A stretch of 64,000 nt of DNA, from contig NZ_JAATIT010000001.1 of NCBI RefSeq assembly GCF_011926545.1, positions 467,969 to 531,968 on the forward strand. Reading direction: 5' to 3'. Below, piece after piece: positions 8,957-18,253 of the stretch. The notes under the pieces were generated by a model. That model was not told the origin of the DNA. It searched no databases and saw only the letters and a list, made by a program, of their open reading frames with translations. The first letter of the stretch is position 1, and every line of letters begins with the position of its first letter. The position numbers were made by a program, and so were the translations under genes. Source of the DNA: Sphingopyxis italica. GTDB lineage: Bacteria; Pseudomonadota; Alphaproteobacteria; Sphingomonadales; Sphingomonadaceae.

Positions 8957-9440
8957 GCAGCGCGTGGATGCCCTCGCCCCAGTCGAGGATCCACCACTGG
9001 ATCGCGGGCGCGAGCGTATCGAACGGCATATAGGGAAAAGGGACGATACCGGCGATCTTGAGCGGCTCGCCCTCGACCGCCGACCACATCGCCCAGCCGC
9101 TCAGGGGCAGGCCGAAAAAACAGACATAGAAGAGGATATGCGTGACATAGGCCGCCGCGGTCTGCCAGCCGAGGCGGTCGGCGTCGTTGATCGGGCCCGG
9201 AACGATCAGCCGCCAGAGCGCGCGCAGCACCGCAAGCACGAGCATGAGCAGCCCAAGCTCGGCGTGGACGCGAAAGGCCTCGAGCTTGTCCCCGCCCGCG
9301 GGAATCCGGCTCATCCACCAGCCCCACCCGAGCTGGAACAGTATGAGCGCCGCCATCGTCCAATGGAAAATCTGTCCGACCGGGGTATAACGCCGGTCGT
9401 CGGCGTAGCGCGCGGCCCAGGCCTGGATCGCCTCGATCAT
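8778..9440 (-). CDS. Cytochrome b561 family protein
   Basis: A 220-residue inner-membrane b-type cytochrome. Four main helices are seen, with candidate haem b histidines in GQIFHWTMAAL, FRVHAELGLL, AAYVTHILFY and MIPIHVGAALKHH. The bacterial b561 family shuttles electrons between quinone and periplasmic acceptors. The ATG at 9440 overlaps the ctaG stop by four bases, so it is translated with ctaG. The C-terminal 30 residues are basic and proline-rich (PPHRPKPPRPRKVKAGG) and are encoded opposite the tail of the diheme cytochrome gene. Its place next to an oxidase and two cytochromes c suggests a role in the same respiratory branch. Confidence 0.88.
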   Translation of the reverse strand: MIEAIQAWAARYADDRRYTPVGQIFHWTMAALILFQLGWGWWMSRIPAGGDKLEAFRVHAELGLLMLVLAVLRALWRLIVPGPINDADRLGWQTAAAYVTHILFYVCFFGLPLSGWAMWSAVEGEPLKIAGIVPFPYMPFDTLAPAIQWWILDWGEGIHALLILLLVAMIPIHVGAALKHHFWDRHDVLRGMLPDLEGDAEKAPPHRPKPPRPRKVKAGG

Positions 9441-10150
9441 GCCCGTGCCTGCTCGGGCGTCAGCAGGCGCCAGCCGCGCCAGAGCGTCGCCGCGAGATAG
9501 AAGACCGCGGCGGGCGCCCACATGATGAGGCCGGCGAGTTGCTGGTCTTCGAGCGGAGTCAGATCCCACGCCATCGTCGTCGCATAATGCGGCGCATAAA
9601 GCGGCGCGCCGGCGAAAGTGATCAACGCGCCGAGCAAGCCCATCTGAACCATCATCGCGAGCAGCAGCAGGATCGCCGTGGGCGAGGACGCGCGCCGCAG
9701 CACGCCCCAGAAGGCGGCCGCGCTTGCGAGCAGCGACAGCTGCATCGTCCAGAAGAAGAGGTCGGTTGAAAGCGCCGCCGTGTAGGGCGCAGGCGCGTGC
9801 CAGAACCAGAACAGCAGGATATGCAACGCCGCCCAGAGCGCCGCGCTTCCGCGAACGACGAAGCGCGGTATGCCCCACAGCAGCAGCGGAGCCGCCACAG
9901 CGGTCAGCAGAACATGATGCGCGACGCGCACCGAAAAGAGCGCCGAGGACAGGGCGCAGAGCGGCGATATGAAGAGGAGGATCAGCATGCCCATCGCGGC
10001 CCAGAAGGGCGGCGCGACATCGCGGTGCAGGCCAAGAAAAGCGATCAGCCCGAGCACGAGCAGGAGCCAGGGATCGCCATTCCAGCGCGCGAGCCAGTCG
10101 CCCGGCAACGGCGCCGCGCCGCAATAGGGGATCCAGCTTCGCTCCATCAT
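9437..10150 (-). CDS. ctaG: CtaG-type cytochrome c oxidase assembly factor
   Basis: A 237-residue polytopic membrane protein of the caa3_CtaG family, which helps assemble the copper centres of caa3-type oxidases. About six or seven helices are visible. Conserved-looking motifs include VAHHVLLTAVAAPLLLWG, LFWFWHAPAPY and a late LTPLEDQQLAGLIMW, all typical of the family. The double ATG at 10145-10150 is preceded by GGAGAAAGG, and the first ATG (10150) is used. It is the first gene of a two-gene operon with cytochrome b561. Its closeness to the caa3 operon agrees with the function. Confidence 0.88.
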   Translation of the reverse strand: MMERSWIPYCGAAPLPGDWLARWNGDPWLLLVLGLIAFLGLHRDVAPPFWAAMGMLILLFISPLCALSSALFSVRVAHHVLLTAVAAPLLLWGIPRFVVRGSAALWAALHILLFWFWHAPAPYTAALSTDLFFWTMQLSLLASAAAFWGVLRRASSPTAILLLLAMMVQMGLLGALITFAGAPLYAPHYATTMAWDLTPLEDQQLAGLIMWAPAAVFYLAATLWRGWRLLTPEQARA

Positions 10151-10309
10151 GCGCCTTTCTCCACCTTCGAACGTCGCCCGCCCGTGCGGGTTCCGCGCCC
10201 GCGAAACCAATCGCCATGCAGCGCATTGTTCGGGGAGGGCGGCACGAAGAAAGGCGGGGAGGCGCCCCCGCCGGCAGGAAGGGGACTGAACGCACCGGAG
10301 GAGGTCGCG

Positions 10310-10870
10310 ATGGCCGATGTCAGTGATCGCCGCAACGCCATGGTCGACCATCAGATTGTGGCGCGCGGCGTGCGCGATGCGCGAGTGCTGGACGCGATGC
10401 GCGAAGTCCCGCGCGAACGCTTCGTTCCCGGCACCCTCGCCGAATTCGCCTATGAGGACACGCCGCTGCCGATCGAGGCGGGGCAGACGATCTCGCAGCC
10501 CTATATCGTCGCGCTGATGCTTGAGGCCGCGAAGATTCAGCCCGAGGACCGCATCCTCGAAATCGGCGTCGGGTTGGTGGCCGCCGGCGGTCCCTCGGTT
10601 CCCGACCCGCTTCGCCGGCAGCTCGCGCCTGGCGGCCGTCTCGTCATCCCGATCGGCGACGCCGACGAGCAACGGTTGATGCGGGTAACCCGCATAGGCA
10701 AGGACGGCTTCGTCGAGGACGACCTCGGCACCGTCCGCTTCGTCCCGCTGATCGGCGAGCATGGTTGGCGGAATAGCGAGCGTCGCCCCGACGATGAAAC
10801 GCCCGCCGCGATCGAAAGGCGCGGCTTTCGCCGGGATGACGATTCAGTCAAAAATGGGTCCTGGCCCTAA
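10310..10870 (+). pseudogene. pcm: Internally deleted protein-L-isoaspartate O-methyltransferase
   Basis: A 186-codon open frame that is clearly a PCMT family member with its middle missing. The N-terminal part matches the family (RFVPGTLAEFAYEDTPLPI, GQTISQPYIVALML, ILEIGVG). The text then jumps straight to AAGGPSVPDPLRRQLAPGG, which in intact enzymes lies about 70 residues further on. Lost are the glycine-rich loop after motif I, the acidic SAM-binding residue and the GDG motif. The deletion keeps the frame. The enzyme should not bind S-adenosylmethionine, so it is probably non-functional, though still open and preceded by a strong GGAGGAGG site. The C-terminal tail after LIGEHGW is atypical and might be a remnant of a longer fusion protein. 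The stop overlaps kdpD convergently by four bases. Confidence 0.7.
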
Positions 10871-13536
10871 TCGCCGGGAACCACGGCTACGATCAACTCC
10901 GGAGGAAACCGCAGCGTAAAGACGGCGCCGCCTTCGGGGTGATTGGCGGCCTCCAGCCCGATACCAAGCGCGTCGGAAAATCCTTTCGCGATGGCGAGGC
11001 CCAAACCGCTCCCCCCGTGGCGATCGCTACCCTTGCCTCGCGCAAAGGTGTCGAAGATCATTGGCTCGGCGCCCGGCTCCAACCCTTCGCCTCGGTCCCG
11101 AACCGCGAGCAACACGGCGTCGGGGGTCCGGCGTCCGATGATCGAGATCGGCCCGGCATTGCCGCCATGCTGGACGGCGTTGGCGACCAGGTTGAGCAGA
11201 ATATGATGAAGCAGCCGCTCGTCGGTCCTGACGAACGGCAGGCTGGCGGGAACCTGAAAATCGATATGGTGGCCGCGCAGCACATCCTTGAGGTCGTGGA
11301 CGACGCCGGCGACCGCATCGGTCAGGTCGACCGACGCCATGCTGAGATGGACGCCCCCGGCGTCGATTCGCACCAGTTCGATCAGATTGTCGAGAAAACG
11401 GCGCAGGCGCGACAGCTCGGCGCGCGCGGTCAGCAGCGAGCGGGCGTCCGGATACTCGGCGCCGATCGCTTCGATCGCGGCGGTCACCCCGGTCAGCGGG
11501 GTGCGCAGATCATGGCCGATCGACGACAGCAACGCCGCACGCAACCGGTCGCGCTCCTCGAGCACCGACAGACCGCGCATCTCGTCCTCGAGATGGAGGC
11601 GTTCGTGCGCCAGCGCGGCCTGCCCGATCAGGGTCGCGAGCAGGGTCGCCTTGTCGGCGGCGACCGGCGCGCCGTCGTCGTCGCGCGCGATGCCAAGCAC
11701 CGCGAGCACGCCGAGGCTGGTCTTGAGCGGATGGAATTGCCAGTCGGACGCGAGCAAGGTGCCGGTGCCGCGCCCGGCGGGTTCGCCGCTGGTCCACGCC
11801 CATTCGGCCGCGGCCTGATCGATCGGCGACATCGCCGCCTCACGCGGGCGCGCCACGATGGGGCTCAGAACGCCGTCGGTTTCGGCGAGCATGACACAGC
11901 GCACACCGAGCAGCCGCGACACTTCGTCGCAAGTTGCGATCGCGGTCGCTTCGCGATCCGCCGCACGCGCCAGCATTTGCCCGAACGCCGCGAGCGCGGC
12001 ATTTTCCTCGGCGCTGCGCACCCCGATCCGGGCGCGGGTCCTGAGCCGACCCGCGAGGTTGCTGGTAACGGCCGCAACGCCGGTCAGCACCAGCATCGTC
12101 AGCACGCTTTGCGGATCCGCAATGGTGAAGGTGTGGATGGGGTCGAGGAAAAAAAAGTTGAACGCCAGTGCCGCGACGATGCTGGCGAACAGCCCGGAGC
12201 GGAGGCCATAGAGCGTCGCGGTGACGATCACCGGGACGAGATAAATCAGATCGACCGCGCCGCCCCCGATCAGCGGTTCGATGAGCTTTGCAAGCAGCGT
12301 CGTCGCCGCGATCAAAGCCAGCGCACCCGCATAGGCGGCCGGCTGGCCCCAGCCGCGCAGCCATGCTTTCCACCCGGCCTCGCCGGTCGCCGCCTCAAGC
12401 GATGGAATGACGTGGACCGCCAGATCCTTGGACCCGCGGATCAGCGTTTCGACCACCGACCCGTGGCGCAGCTCGAACCACCAGCTGCGCTGCGAACGGC
12501 CAATGATCAGCTGCGTCGCGCGCTGCGCCTCGATCTGACCGCGCAGCCCGGCGATGACATTTTCGGACGGGATGGTGGCGATCGTCGCGCCGAGAGTGGC
12601 GGCGAGCGATAGTGCCGCGGCAATCCGCCGCTTGGCATCCTCGTCGAAATTCTGGCTGCGCGGGGTCTCGATATGGACGGCGGTCCATGGCGCGTTGAGC
12701 CCGTCCGCGAGCCGTTTCGCGGTCCGAACCAGCGCATCGGCGCCCGGTTGTTCGCTGATCGCCACCAGGATGCGCTCGCCCGCCGCATAAGTCCCCGCGA
12801 CCCCGCCGGCGTCGAGGTCCTGCAGCATCTGGCGATCGACGCTGAGCGCGGCGCGGCGCAGCGCCATTTCGCGCAGCGCCGACAGATTCGGCTTTGAAAA
12901 GAAATGACCGAGCGCCCGCGACGCTTCCTGCGGCACATAGACCTTGCCGTGCTTCAGCCGGTCGATCAATTCATCGGGCGGGAGGTCGACGAGCTTGATC
13001 TCGGCGCCCTCGAACACGCTGTCGGGCACGGTCTCGCGCACCCGGACGCGGGTGAAGCTCGCGACCACGTCGTTGAGGCTCTCGACATGCTGGATGTTGA
13101 GCGTCGTATAGACGTCGATCCCCGCATCGAGCAGTTCGGCGACATCCTGCCAGCGTTTCGGATGGCGGCTGCCCTCGACGTTGCTATGCGCATATTCGTC
13201 GACCAGCGCGAGCGCGGGCGCGCGCCGGAGCACGGCGTCGAGGTCCATTTCGGTCAGGCGGTGGCCGCGATATTCGATTTCGCGCCGCGGCACGACCTCC
13301 ATGCCGTCCAGCAAGGCTTCGGTTTCGGCGCGGCCGTGCGTTTCGGCGACCGCGACGACGACGTCGACACCTTCGCGCTTCAGCGCGGCGCCCTCGGTGA
13401 GCATCGCAAAGGTCTTGCCGACCCCCGGCGCCGCGCCGAGGAAGATTTTCAACCGCCCGCGCTCCTCGCGCCGCGCCTGACGCAGCAAGGCGTCGGGCGA
13501 TGGTTTTTTACCGGACGAAGGCAGGGCCGGTGGCAT
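10867..13536 (-). CDS. kdpD: Osmosensitive potassium channel sensor kinase KdpD
   Basis: An 889-residue membrane histidine kinase, close to the E. coli length. The N-terminal KdpD domain has a Walker A motif (GAAPGVGKTFAML) and DEYAHSN. A universal-stress-like domain follows (about 245-365), then four close membrane helices (about 400-500), a GAF-like region, the phospho-acceptor His in SSIGHDLRTPLTG, and an ATPase domain ending in GGSGLGLAIAKGF. It senses potassium limitation and turgor and phosphorylates KdpE. Unusually for the textbook order, it is transcribed away from the kdpFABC-kdpE genes. The start is the ATG at 13536. Confidence 0.95.
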   Translation of the reverse strand: MPPALPSSGKKPSPDALLRQARREERGRLKIFLGAAPGVGKTFAMLTEGAALKREGVDVVVAVAETHGRAETEALLDGMEVVPRREIEYRGHRLTEMDLDAVLRRAPALALVDEYAHSNVEGSRHPKRWQDVAELLDAGIDVYTTLNIQHVESLNDVVASFTRVRVRETVPDSVFEGAEIKLVDLPPDELIDRLKHGKVYVPQEASRALGHFFSKPNLSALREMALRRAALSVDRQMLQDLDAGGVAGTYAAGERILVAISEQPGADALVRTAKRLADGLNAPWTAVHIETPRSQNFDEDAKRRIAAALSLAATLGATIATIPSENVIAGLRGQIEAQRATQLIIGRSQRSWWFELRHGSVVETLIRGSKDLAVHVIPSLEAATGEAGWKAWLRGWGQPAAYAGALALIAATTLLAKLIEPLIGGGAVDLIYLVPVIVTATLYGLRSGLFASIVAALAFNFFFLDPIHTFTIADPQSVLTMLVLTGVAAVTSNLAGRLRTRARIGVRSAEENAALAAFGQMLARAADREATAIATCDEVSRLLGVRCVMLAETDGVLSPIVARPREAAMSPIDQAAAEWAWTSGEPAGRGTGTLLASDWQFHPLKTSLGVLAVLGIARDDDGAPVAADKATLLATLIGQAALAHERLHLEDEMRGLSVLEERDRLRAALLSSIGHDLRTPLTGVTAAIEAIGAEYPDARSLLTARAELSRLRRFLDNLIELVRIDAGGVHLSMASVDLTDAVAGVVHDLKDVLRGHHIDFQVPASLPFVRTDERLLHHILLNLVANAVQHGGNAGPISIIGRRTPDAVLLAVRDRGEGLEPGAEPMIFDTFARGKGSDRHGGSGLGLAIAKGFSDALGIGLEAANHPEGGAVFTLRFPPELIVAVVPGD

Positions 13537-13593
13537 GGCGCGGGCTTAGCGCAGCGAAGGACGGCGCGCCACGCCGCACCGCAGATCTTTACG

Positions 13594-13636
13594 GAAACTT
13601 TATGCCGATCGCCGGATTCGCCCGCGAAACTTTATG
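13594..13636 (+). promoter_or_regulatory. Direct repeats in kdp promoter, candidate KdpE sites
   Basis: GAAACTTTATG occurs at 13594-13604 and again at 13626-13636, 32 bases apart, or three helical turns on the same face. It lies in the 178-base region between kdpD and the kdp transport genes. The position and T-rich core suit KdpE binding. Confidence 0.55.
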
Positions 13637-13714
13637 GCGAAGGGGCGTAGCGGGGCCACATCCCGTCGGTCCAGCGGCCATCGCCCGCCGGCCCGACCTT
13701 GCCGGAGAAACCCT

Positions 13715-13798
13715 ATGTCCGATCTATTGTGGCTCGGCCTCATCGCCCTGCTGTTCGCCGCGACGCTCGCTTACGCGCGCCTGTGCGACGGAGCCTGA
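13715..13798 (+). CDS. 27-residue single-helix micro-protein upstream of kdpF
   Basis: A very short frame, MSDLLWLGLIALLFAATLAY followed by ARLCDGA, giving one membrane helix with a short cytoplasmic tail. GGAGA precedes the ATG by about eight bases, and kdpF begins four bases after its stop. Similar helices are known upstream of kdpF in other Proteobacteria without an assigned role. By size and place it could be a second KdpF-like stabilising peptide of the potassium pump. The Cys near the C-terminus is distinctive. Confidence 0.6.
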   Translation: MSDLLWLGLIALLFAATLAYARLCDGA

Positions 13799-13801
13799 CG
13801 C

Positions 13802-13891
13802 GTGTCGACTTCGCTGATTCTCGCCGGCGTCACTGCCGCCGCGCTGCTCGTCTATTTGCTCGCCGTCCTGCTGCGGCCCGAGCGCTTCTGA
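13802..13891 (+). CDS. kdpF: KdpF, small subunit of potassium-transporting ATPase
   Basis: A 29-residue hydrophobic peptide from GTG 13802, with a single helix ([20 protein letters not shown]) and the typical RPERF end. KdpF stabilises the KdpABC complex in the inner membrane. It begins four bases after the preceding micro-ORF and ends 13 bases before kdpA. The RPE[RK]F terminus and position make the call reliable despite the small size. Confidence 0.85.
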   Translation: MSTSLILAGVTAAALLVYLLAVLLRPERF

Positions 13892-13904
13892 TCGGAACCC
13901 GACG

Positions 13905-15608
13905 ATGACCGTTTCCGGCTGGGCCTTGATCCTGCTTTTCGTCACTATCCTCGCCGCGCTCGCGAAGCCGATGGGGCTCTGGCTGTTCGCGCTCTACGAA
14001 GGGCGCTCCACCCCGCTGCACCGCTTGCTCGGTCCGGTCGAGCGCGGCTTCTACCGTCTCGCCGGAATCGATCCGGGCGCGGAACAGGGCTGGCGCCGCT
14101 ACGCGCTGCACATGCTGCTCTTCAACCTCGCGCTGGCGATCTTCACTTATGCGATTCTGCGATTGCAGGGGGTTCTGCCCGGCAATCCGCGGGGTTTTGC
14201 GGGCGTCGGCGCCGACGGCGCGTTCAACACCGCGGTCAGCTTTACCACCAACACCAACTGGCAATGGTATGCGGGCGAGACGACGCTGTCGAACCTGTCG
14301 CAGATGCTGGGGCTGACGATCCAGAATTTCCTGTCGGCGGCGACCGGCATCGCCGTCGCCTTCGCGCTGTTCCGCGGCTTCGCGCGGCGCGAAATGAAGA
14401 CGATCGGCAATTTCTGGGCCGATATGACGCGCGCGACCCTCTATCTCCTGCTTCCGATCTGCGTCGTTTATGCGGTCTTCCTGATCGCGAGCGGGGTGCC
14501 GCAGACGCTCGCCGGCTGGGTCGACGCGACGACGCTCGAAGGGGTGAAGCAGACGATCGCGCTCGGCCCCGTCGCGAGCCAGGAAGCGATCAAGATGCTC
14601 GGCACCAACGGCGGCGGCTTCTTCAACGCCAACAGCGCGCATCCGTTCGAGAATCCGACCGCGCTCACCAACCTTGTCCAGATGCTGTCGATCTTCGCGA
14701 TCGGCGTCGGCATGCCTTGGTGCTTCGGCAAGGCGGTCGGCGATACGCGCCAGGGCTGGGCGATCCTCGCCGCGATGGGCGTGCTGTTCATCGCCGGGAT
14801 CACCGTCGCCTATTGGCAGGAAGCCACAGGCAATCCCCTGCTGCACCAGCTCGGTGCCGGCGGCGGCAATATGGAGGGCAAGGAGGTGCGCTTCGGCATC
14901 GCCGCCTCGGCCCTCTTCGCGGTCGTCACCACCGCGGCGTCGTGCGGCGCGGTCAATGCGATGCACGACAGCTTCACCGCGCTCGGCGGCATGATCCCGC
15001 TGTTCAACATGCAGCTCGGCGAGGTGATCGTCGGCGGCGTCGGCGCGGGCATTTACGGTTTCCTGCTGTTCGCCATCCTCGCGGTGTTCGTCGCCGGCCT
15101 GATGGTCGGGCGCACTCCCGAATATGTCGGCAAGAAGATCGAGGCGCGCGAGGTCAAGCTCGCAATGCTCGCGGTCGCGGTGCTGCCGCTCGTCATTCTG
15201 GGGTTCACCGCGCTCGGCAGCGTGCTGCCCGCCGGCCTCGCAGGACCGCTCAACAAGGGGCCGCACGGCTTTTCGGAGATCCTCTACGCCTTCACCTCGG
15301 GCGCCGGAAACAATGGCTCGGCCTTCGCCGGTCTCTCGGCGGGCACGCCCTTCTATAACGGTCTGCTCGGGATCGCGATGTGGCTCGGACGCTTCTTCGT
15401 GATCGTCCCCATCCTCGCCATCGCGGGCAGCCTCGCCGCCAAGCGCCACACCGCGGCGACCAGCGGCTCCTTTCCCACCACCGGCGGATTGTGGGTCGGC
15501 CTGCTCGTCGGAGTGATCCTGATCCTCGGCGGCCTCACCTTCCTGCCCAGCCTCGCGCTTGGTCCGATTGCCGATCACCTCGCGGTGGCCGGCGGCCGGC
15601 TTTTCTGA
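13905..15608 (+). CDS. kdpA: Potassium-transporting ATPase subunit A
   Basis: A 567-residue membrane subunit that binds and conducts potassium in the KdpFABC pump. It is related to channel proteins with four P-loops; [18 protein letters not shown] is the clearest selectivity-filter loop, and others are seen around [15 protein letters not shown] and [14 protein letters not shown]. The length matches the family. The ATG at 13905 follows kdpF by 13 bases and kdpB begins 11 bases after the stop, so the genes form one transcription unit, probably induced by KdpDE at low potassium. Confidence 0.95.
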   Translation: MTVSGWALILLFVTILAALAKPMGLWLFALYEGRSTPLHRLLGPVERGFYRLAGIDPGAEQGWRRYALHMLLFNLALAIFTYAILRLQGVLPGNPRGFAGVGADGAFNTAVSFTTNTNWQWYAGETTLSNLSQMLGLTIQNFLSAATGIAVAFALFRGFARREMKTIGNFWADMTRATLYLLLPICVVYAVFLIASGVPQTLAGWVDATTLEGVKQTIALGPVASQEAIKMLGTNGGGFFNANSAHPFENPTALTNLVQMLSIFAIGVGMPWCFGKAVGDTRQGWAILAAMGVLFIAGITVAYWQEATGNPLLHQLGAGGGNMEGKEVRFGIAASALFAVVTTAASCGAVNAMHDSFTALGGMIPLFNMQLGEVIVGGVGAGIYGFLLFAILAVFVAGLMVGRTPEYVGKKIEAREVKLAMLAVAVLPLVILGFTALGSVLPAGLAGPLNKGPHGFSEILYAFTSGAGNNGSAFAGLSAGTPFYNGLLGIAMWLGRFFVIVPILAIAGSLAAKRHTAATSGSFPTTGGLWVGLLVGVILILGGLTFLPSLALGPIADHLAVAGGRLF

Positions 15609-15619
15609 GGGATATGTCC

Positions 15620-17647
15620 ATGAACGCTCCCACTTCGATGTTCAGCGCCGCCCTTGTCGTGCCCGCGATGCGCGATGCGGTGCGAAAGCTCGATCCGCGC
15701 CAGCTGATCCGCAATCCGGTGATGTTCGTAACCGCCGTCGTCGCGACGCTGCTGACCCTGCTGCTCGCGCTCGGCGAACCGGGCCTGTCGATCGGCTTCG
15801 AGTTTCAACTGGTGATCTGGCTGTGGCTGACCGTATTCTTCGGCACCTTCGCCGAAGCGCTCGCCGAGGGCCGAGGGCGCGCGCAAGCAGCGTCGCTGCG
15901 CAGGGCCAAGGCCGAACTCAGGGCCAAGCTGATGCTCGGCGTCGGCGACACCTATGAGATCGTGGCGGCGAGCCAGCTCGAAAAGGGCGAGATCGTCCTC
16001 GTCGAGACGGGCGACCTCATCCCCGCCGACGGCGAGGTGATCGAGGGCGTCGCGTCGGTCAACGAGGCCGCGATCACCGGCGAAAGCGCGCCGGTGATCC
16101 GCGAAGCGGGCGGCGACAGGTCGGCGGTCACCGCGGGAACCCGCGTCATTTCGGACCGCATCAAAATGCGCGTCACCGCCGAACCGGGACAAGGCTTCCT
16201 CGACCGCATGATCGCGCTCGTCGAGGGCGCCGAACGCCGCAAGACCCCGAACGAGGTCGCGCTCACCATCCTGCTCGTCGGGCTGACGATCATTTTCCTG
16301 ATCGCGGTATCGACGATCCCCGGTTTCGCTTCCTATGCCGGCGGCTCGGTGCCGGTCGCGCTGCTCGCCGCGCTGCTGATCACCCTGATCCCGACGACCA
16401 TCGCCGCGCTGCTGTCGGCGATCGGCATCGCGGGCATGGACCGGCTCGTCCGTTTCAATGTGCTCGCCAAATCGGGTCGCGCGGTCGAGGCGGCGGGCGA
16501 CGTGGATGTCCTGCTGCTCGACAAGACGGGCACGATCACCGTCGGCGATCGCCAGGCGAGCGAGTTCCGTCCGCTCGCCGGAATCGAGATCGACCGTCTT
16601 GCCGAGGGGGCGCTGCTGTCGAGCCTCGCCGACGAGACGCCCGAGGGCCGGTCGATCGTCGCGCTTGCGCGCGAACGCTATGCCATCCGCGTCGAGACGT
16701 TGCCGGCGGGATCGGAGGTCATTCCCTTTACCGCGCAGACACGCCTGTCGGGCGTGGTTGTCGCCGGGGTGACGATCCAGAAGGGCGCGGTCGATTCGGT
16801 GCTGAATGCACATCCGCAGGGCGAAAACGCCGCGGTGATCGAACTCCGCAAGATCACCGAGGAGATCGCGCGCTCGGGGGGCACGCCGCTCGCCGTGATG
16901 CGCGAGGGGCGCCTGCTCGGCGCGATCCACCTCAAGGACGTCGTCAAGGCGGGGGTGCGCGAGCGTTTCGGCGAGCTGCGCAAGATGGGTATCCGCACCG
17001 TGATGATCACCGGCGACAATCCGCTCACCGCGGCGGCGATCGCCGCCGAAGCCGGGGTCGACGATTTCCTCGCGCAGGCGACGCCCGAGGACAAGCTGGA
17101 ACTCATTCGCCGCGAACAGGCCGCGGGCCGCCTCGTTGCGATGTGCGGCGACGGCACCAACGACGCGCCAGCGCTCGCCCAAGCCGACGTCGGCGTCGCG
17201 ATGAACACGGGAACGCAGGCAGCGCGCGAGGCGGGCAATATGGTCGATCTCGACAGCGATCCGACCAAGCTGATCGAGGTCGTCGGGCTCGGCAAACAGC
17301 TGCTGATGACGCGCGGCGCGCTCACGACCTTCTCGGTCGCCAACGACGTCGCCAAATATTTCGCGATCATCCCGGCGATTTTTGTCGTCCTCTATCCGCA
17401 GCTCGGGGTGCTCAACGTGATGGGGCTGGCAACGCCCGAAAGCGCCGTGCTGTCGGCGATCATCTTCAACGCGCTAATCATTCCCGCCCTCGTCCCGCTG
17501 GCGCTCAAGGGCGTCCGCTATCGCCCGATGCCCGCGGGGCCGCTGCTCGCGCGCAACCTGTCGGTGTTCGGGCTCGGCGGGCTCGTCGCGCCGTTCATCG
17601 GCATCAAGCTGATCGACCTCGTCGTCTCCACCCTCCACCTCGCCTAA
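15620..17647 (+). CDS. kdpB: Potassium-transporting ATPase subunit B (P-type ATPase)
   Basis: A 675-residue catalytic subunit. It shows the phosphatase motif TGES (153-156), the phosphorylated Asp301 in DKTGTIT, the hinge motif [18 protein letters not shown], and seven or so helices. The family length is about 680. Two ATGs are possible (15614, 15620). GAGGG at 15607-15611 lies eight bases before 15620 and only two before 15614, so 15620 is preferred. A much longer open frame exists upstream but is the antisense-like extension through kdpA. In E. coli the Ser of TGES can be phosphorylated to switch off the pump, and it is conserved here. Confidence 0.95.
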   Translation: MNAPTSMFSAALVVPAMRDAVRKLDPRQLIRNPVMFVTAVVATLLTLLLALGEPGLSIGFEFQLVIWLWLTVFFGTFAEALAEGRGRAQAASLRRAKAELRAKLMLGVGDTYEIVAASQLEKGEIVLVETGDLIPADGEVIEGVASVNEAAITGESAPVIREAGGDRSAVTAGTRVISDRIKMRVTAEPGQGFLDRMIALVEGAERRKTPNEVALTILLVGLTIIFLIAVSTIPGFASYAGGSVPVALLAALLITLIPTTIAALLSAIGIAGMDRLVRFNVLAKSGRAVEAAGDVDVLLLDKTGTITVGDRQASEFRPLAGIEIDRLAEGALLSSLADETPEGRSIVALARERYAIRVETLPAGSEVIPFTAQTRLSGVVVAGVTIQKGAVDSVLNAHPQGENAAVIELRKITEEIARSGGTPLAVMREGRLLGAIHLKDVVKAGVRERFGELRKMGIRTVMITGDNPLTAAAIAAEAGVDDFLAQATPEDKLELIRREQAAGRLVAMCGDGTNDAPALAQADVGVAMNTGTQAAREAGNMVDLDSDPTKLIEVVGLGKQLLMTRGALTTFSVANDVAKYFAIIPAIFVVLYPQLGVLNVMGLATPESAVLSAIIFNALIIPALVPLALKGVRYRPMPAGPLLARNLSVFGLGGLVAPFIGIKLIDLVVSTLHLA

Positions 17648-17656
17648 GGACACATC

Positions 17657-18244
17657 ATGCTTTCCGACCTCAAAACCGCCGTCCGCCCCGCGCTGGTGCT
17701 GACGCTGCTCTTCGCCGCGCTGCTCGGCATCGCCTACCCGCTCGCCCTCACCGGAATCGGCCAGACGTTTTTCCCCGCGCAGGCGAACGGCAGCCTGATC
17801 CGCGACGGGGACAAGGTGATCGGTTCCGAACTGATCGGACAGAAATTCGCGAGCGCCGCCTATTTCCATGGCCGCCCGTCGGCTGCCGGCATCGATGGGT
17901 ATGACGCCGCCGCTTCGGCGGGCTCGAACCTCGGCCCGGCAAGCCAGACACTTATCGACCGCGTGCGCACCGACATCGCCGCGCTTTCCCGAACGGCACC
18001 GGGCCGCCCTGTCCCGCCCGACCTGGTGACGACCTCCGCCTCGGGGCTCGACCCCCATATCAGCCCCGAGGCGGCTTTTTCGCAGACAGACCGCGTTGCT
18101 GCTGCACGGAATCTTCCCGCCCCACAGGTCCGCGCGCTCGTCGAAACCGCCGTCGAGCAACCGGCGCTCGGCTTCCTTGGCGAACCGCGGGTCAATGTGC
18201 TGCTGCTCAATCGCGCGCTCGACGCGCGCTTTGGACAAAAGTAA
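17657..18244 (+). CDS. kdpC: Potassium-transporting ATPase subunit C
   Basis: A 195-residue subunit with one N-terminal membrane helix (about residues 10-33, ALVLTLLFAALLGIAYPLAL) and a periplasmic domain. Family motifs are seen: GSELIGQKFASAAYFHGRPS, then DLVTTSASGLDPHISPEAA and VNVLLLNRALD at the C-terminus. KdpC helps couple KdpA and KdpB. It lies nine bases after kdpB and nine before kdpE, in one operon. Confidence 0.95.
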   Translation: MLSDLKTAVRPALVLTLLFAALLGIAYPLALTGIGQTFFPAQANGSLIRDGDKVIGSELIGQKFASAAYFHGRPSAAGIDGYDAAASAGSNLGPASQTLIDRVRTDIAALSRTAPGRPVPPDLVTTSASGLDPHISPEAAFSQTDRVAAARNLPAPQVRALVETAVEQPALGFLGEPRVNVLLLNRALDARFGQK

Positions 18245-18253
18245 CAAGGCACT

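Noticed and set aside
10939..12612. A 557-codon plus-strand frame opposite kdpD
   Set aside because: Antisense to a kinase with intact Walker, phospho-His and ATPase motifs, and no own features.
13830..15578. A 582-codon minus-strand frame opposite kdpA
   Set aside because: Low-complexity charged composition and no domain. kdpA on the other strand has clear motifs throughout.
15380..15619. Upstream extension of the kdpB frame through the end of kdpA
   Set aside because: It is out of frame with kdpA and carries no KdpB homology. The Shine-Dalgarno GAGGG points to the ATG at 15620.
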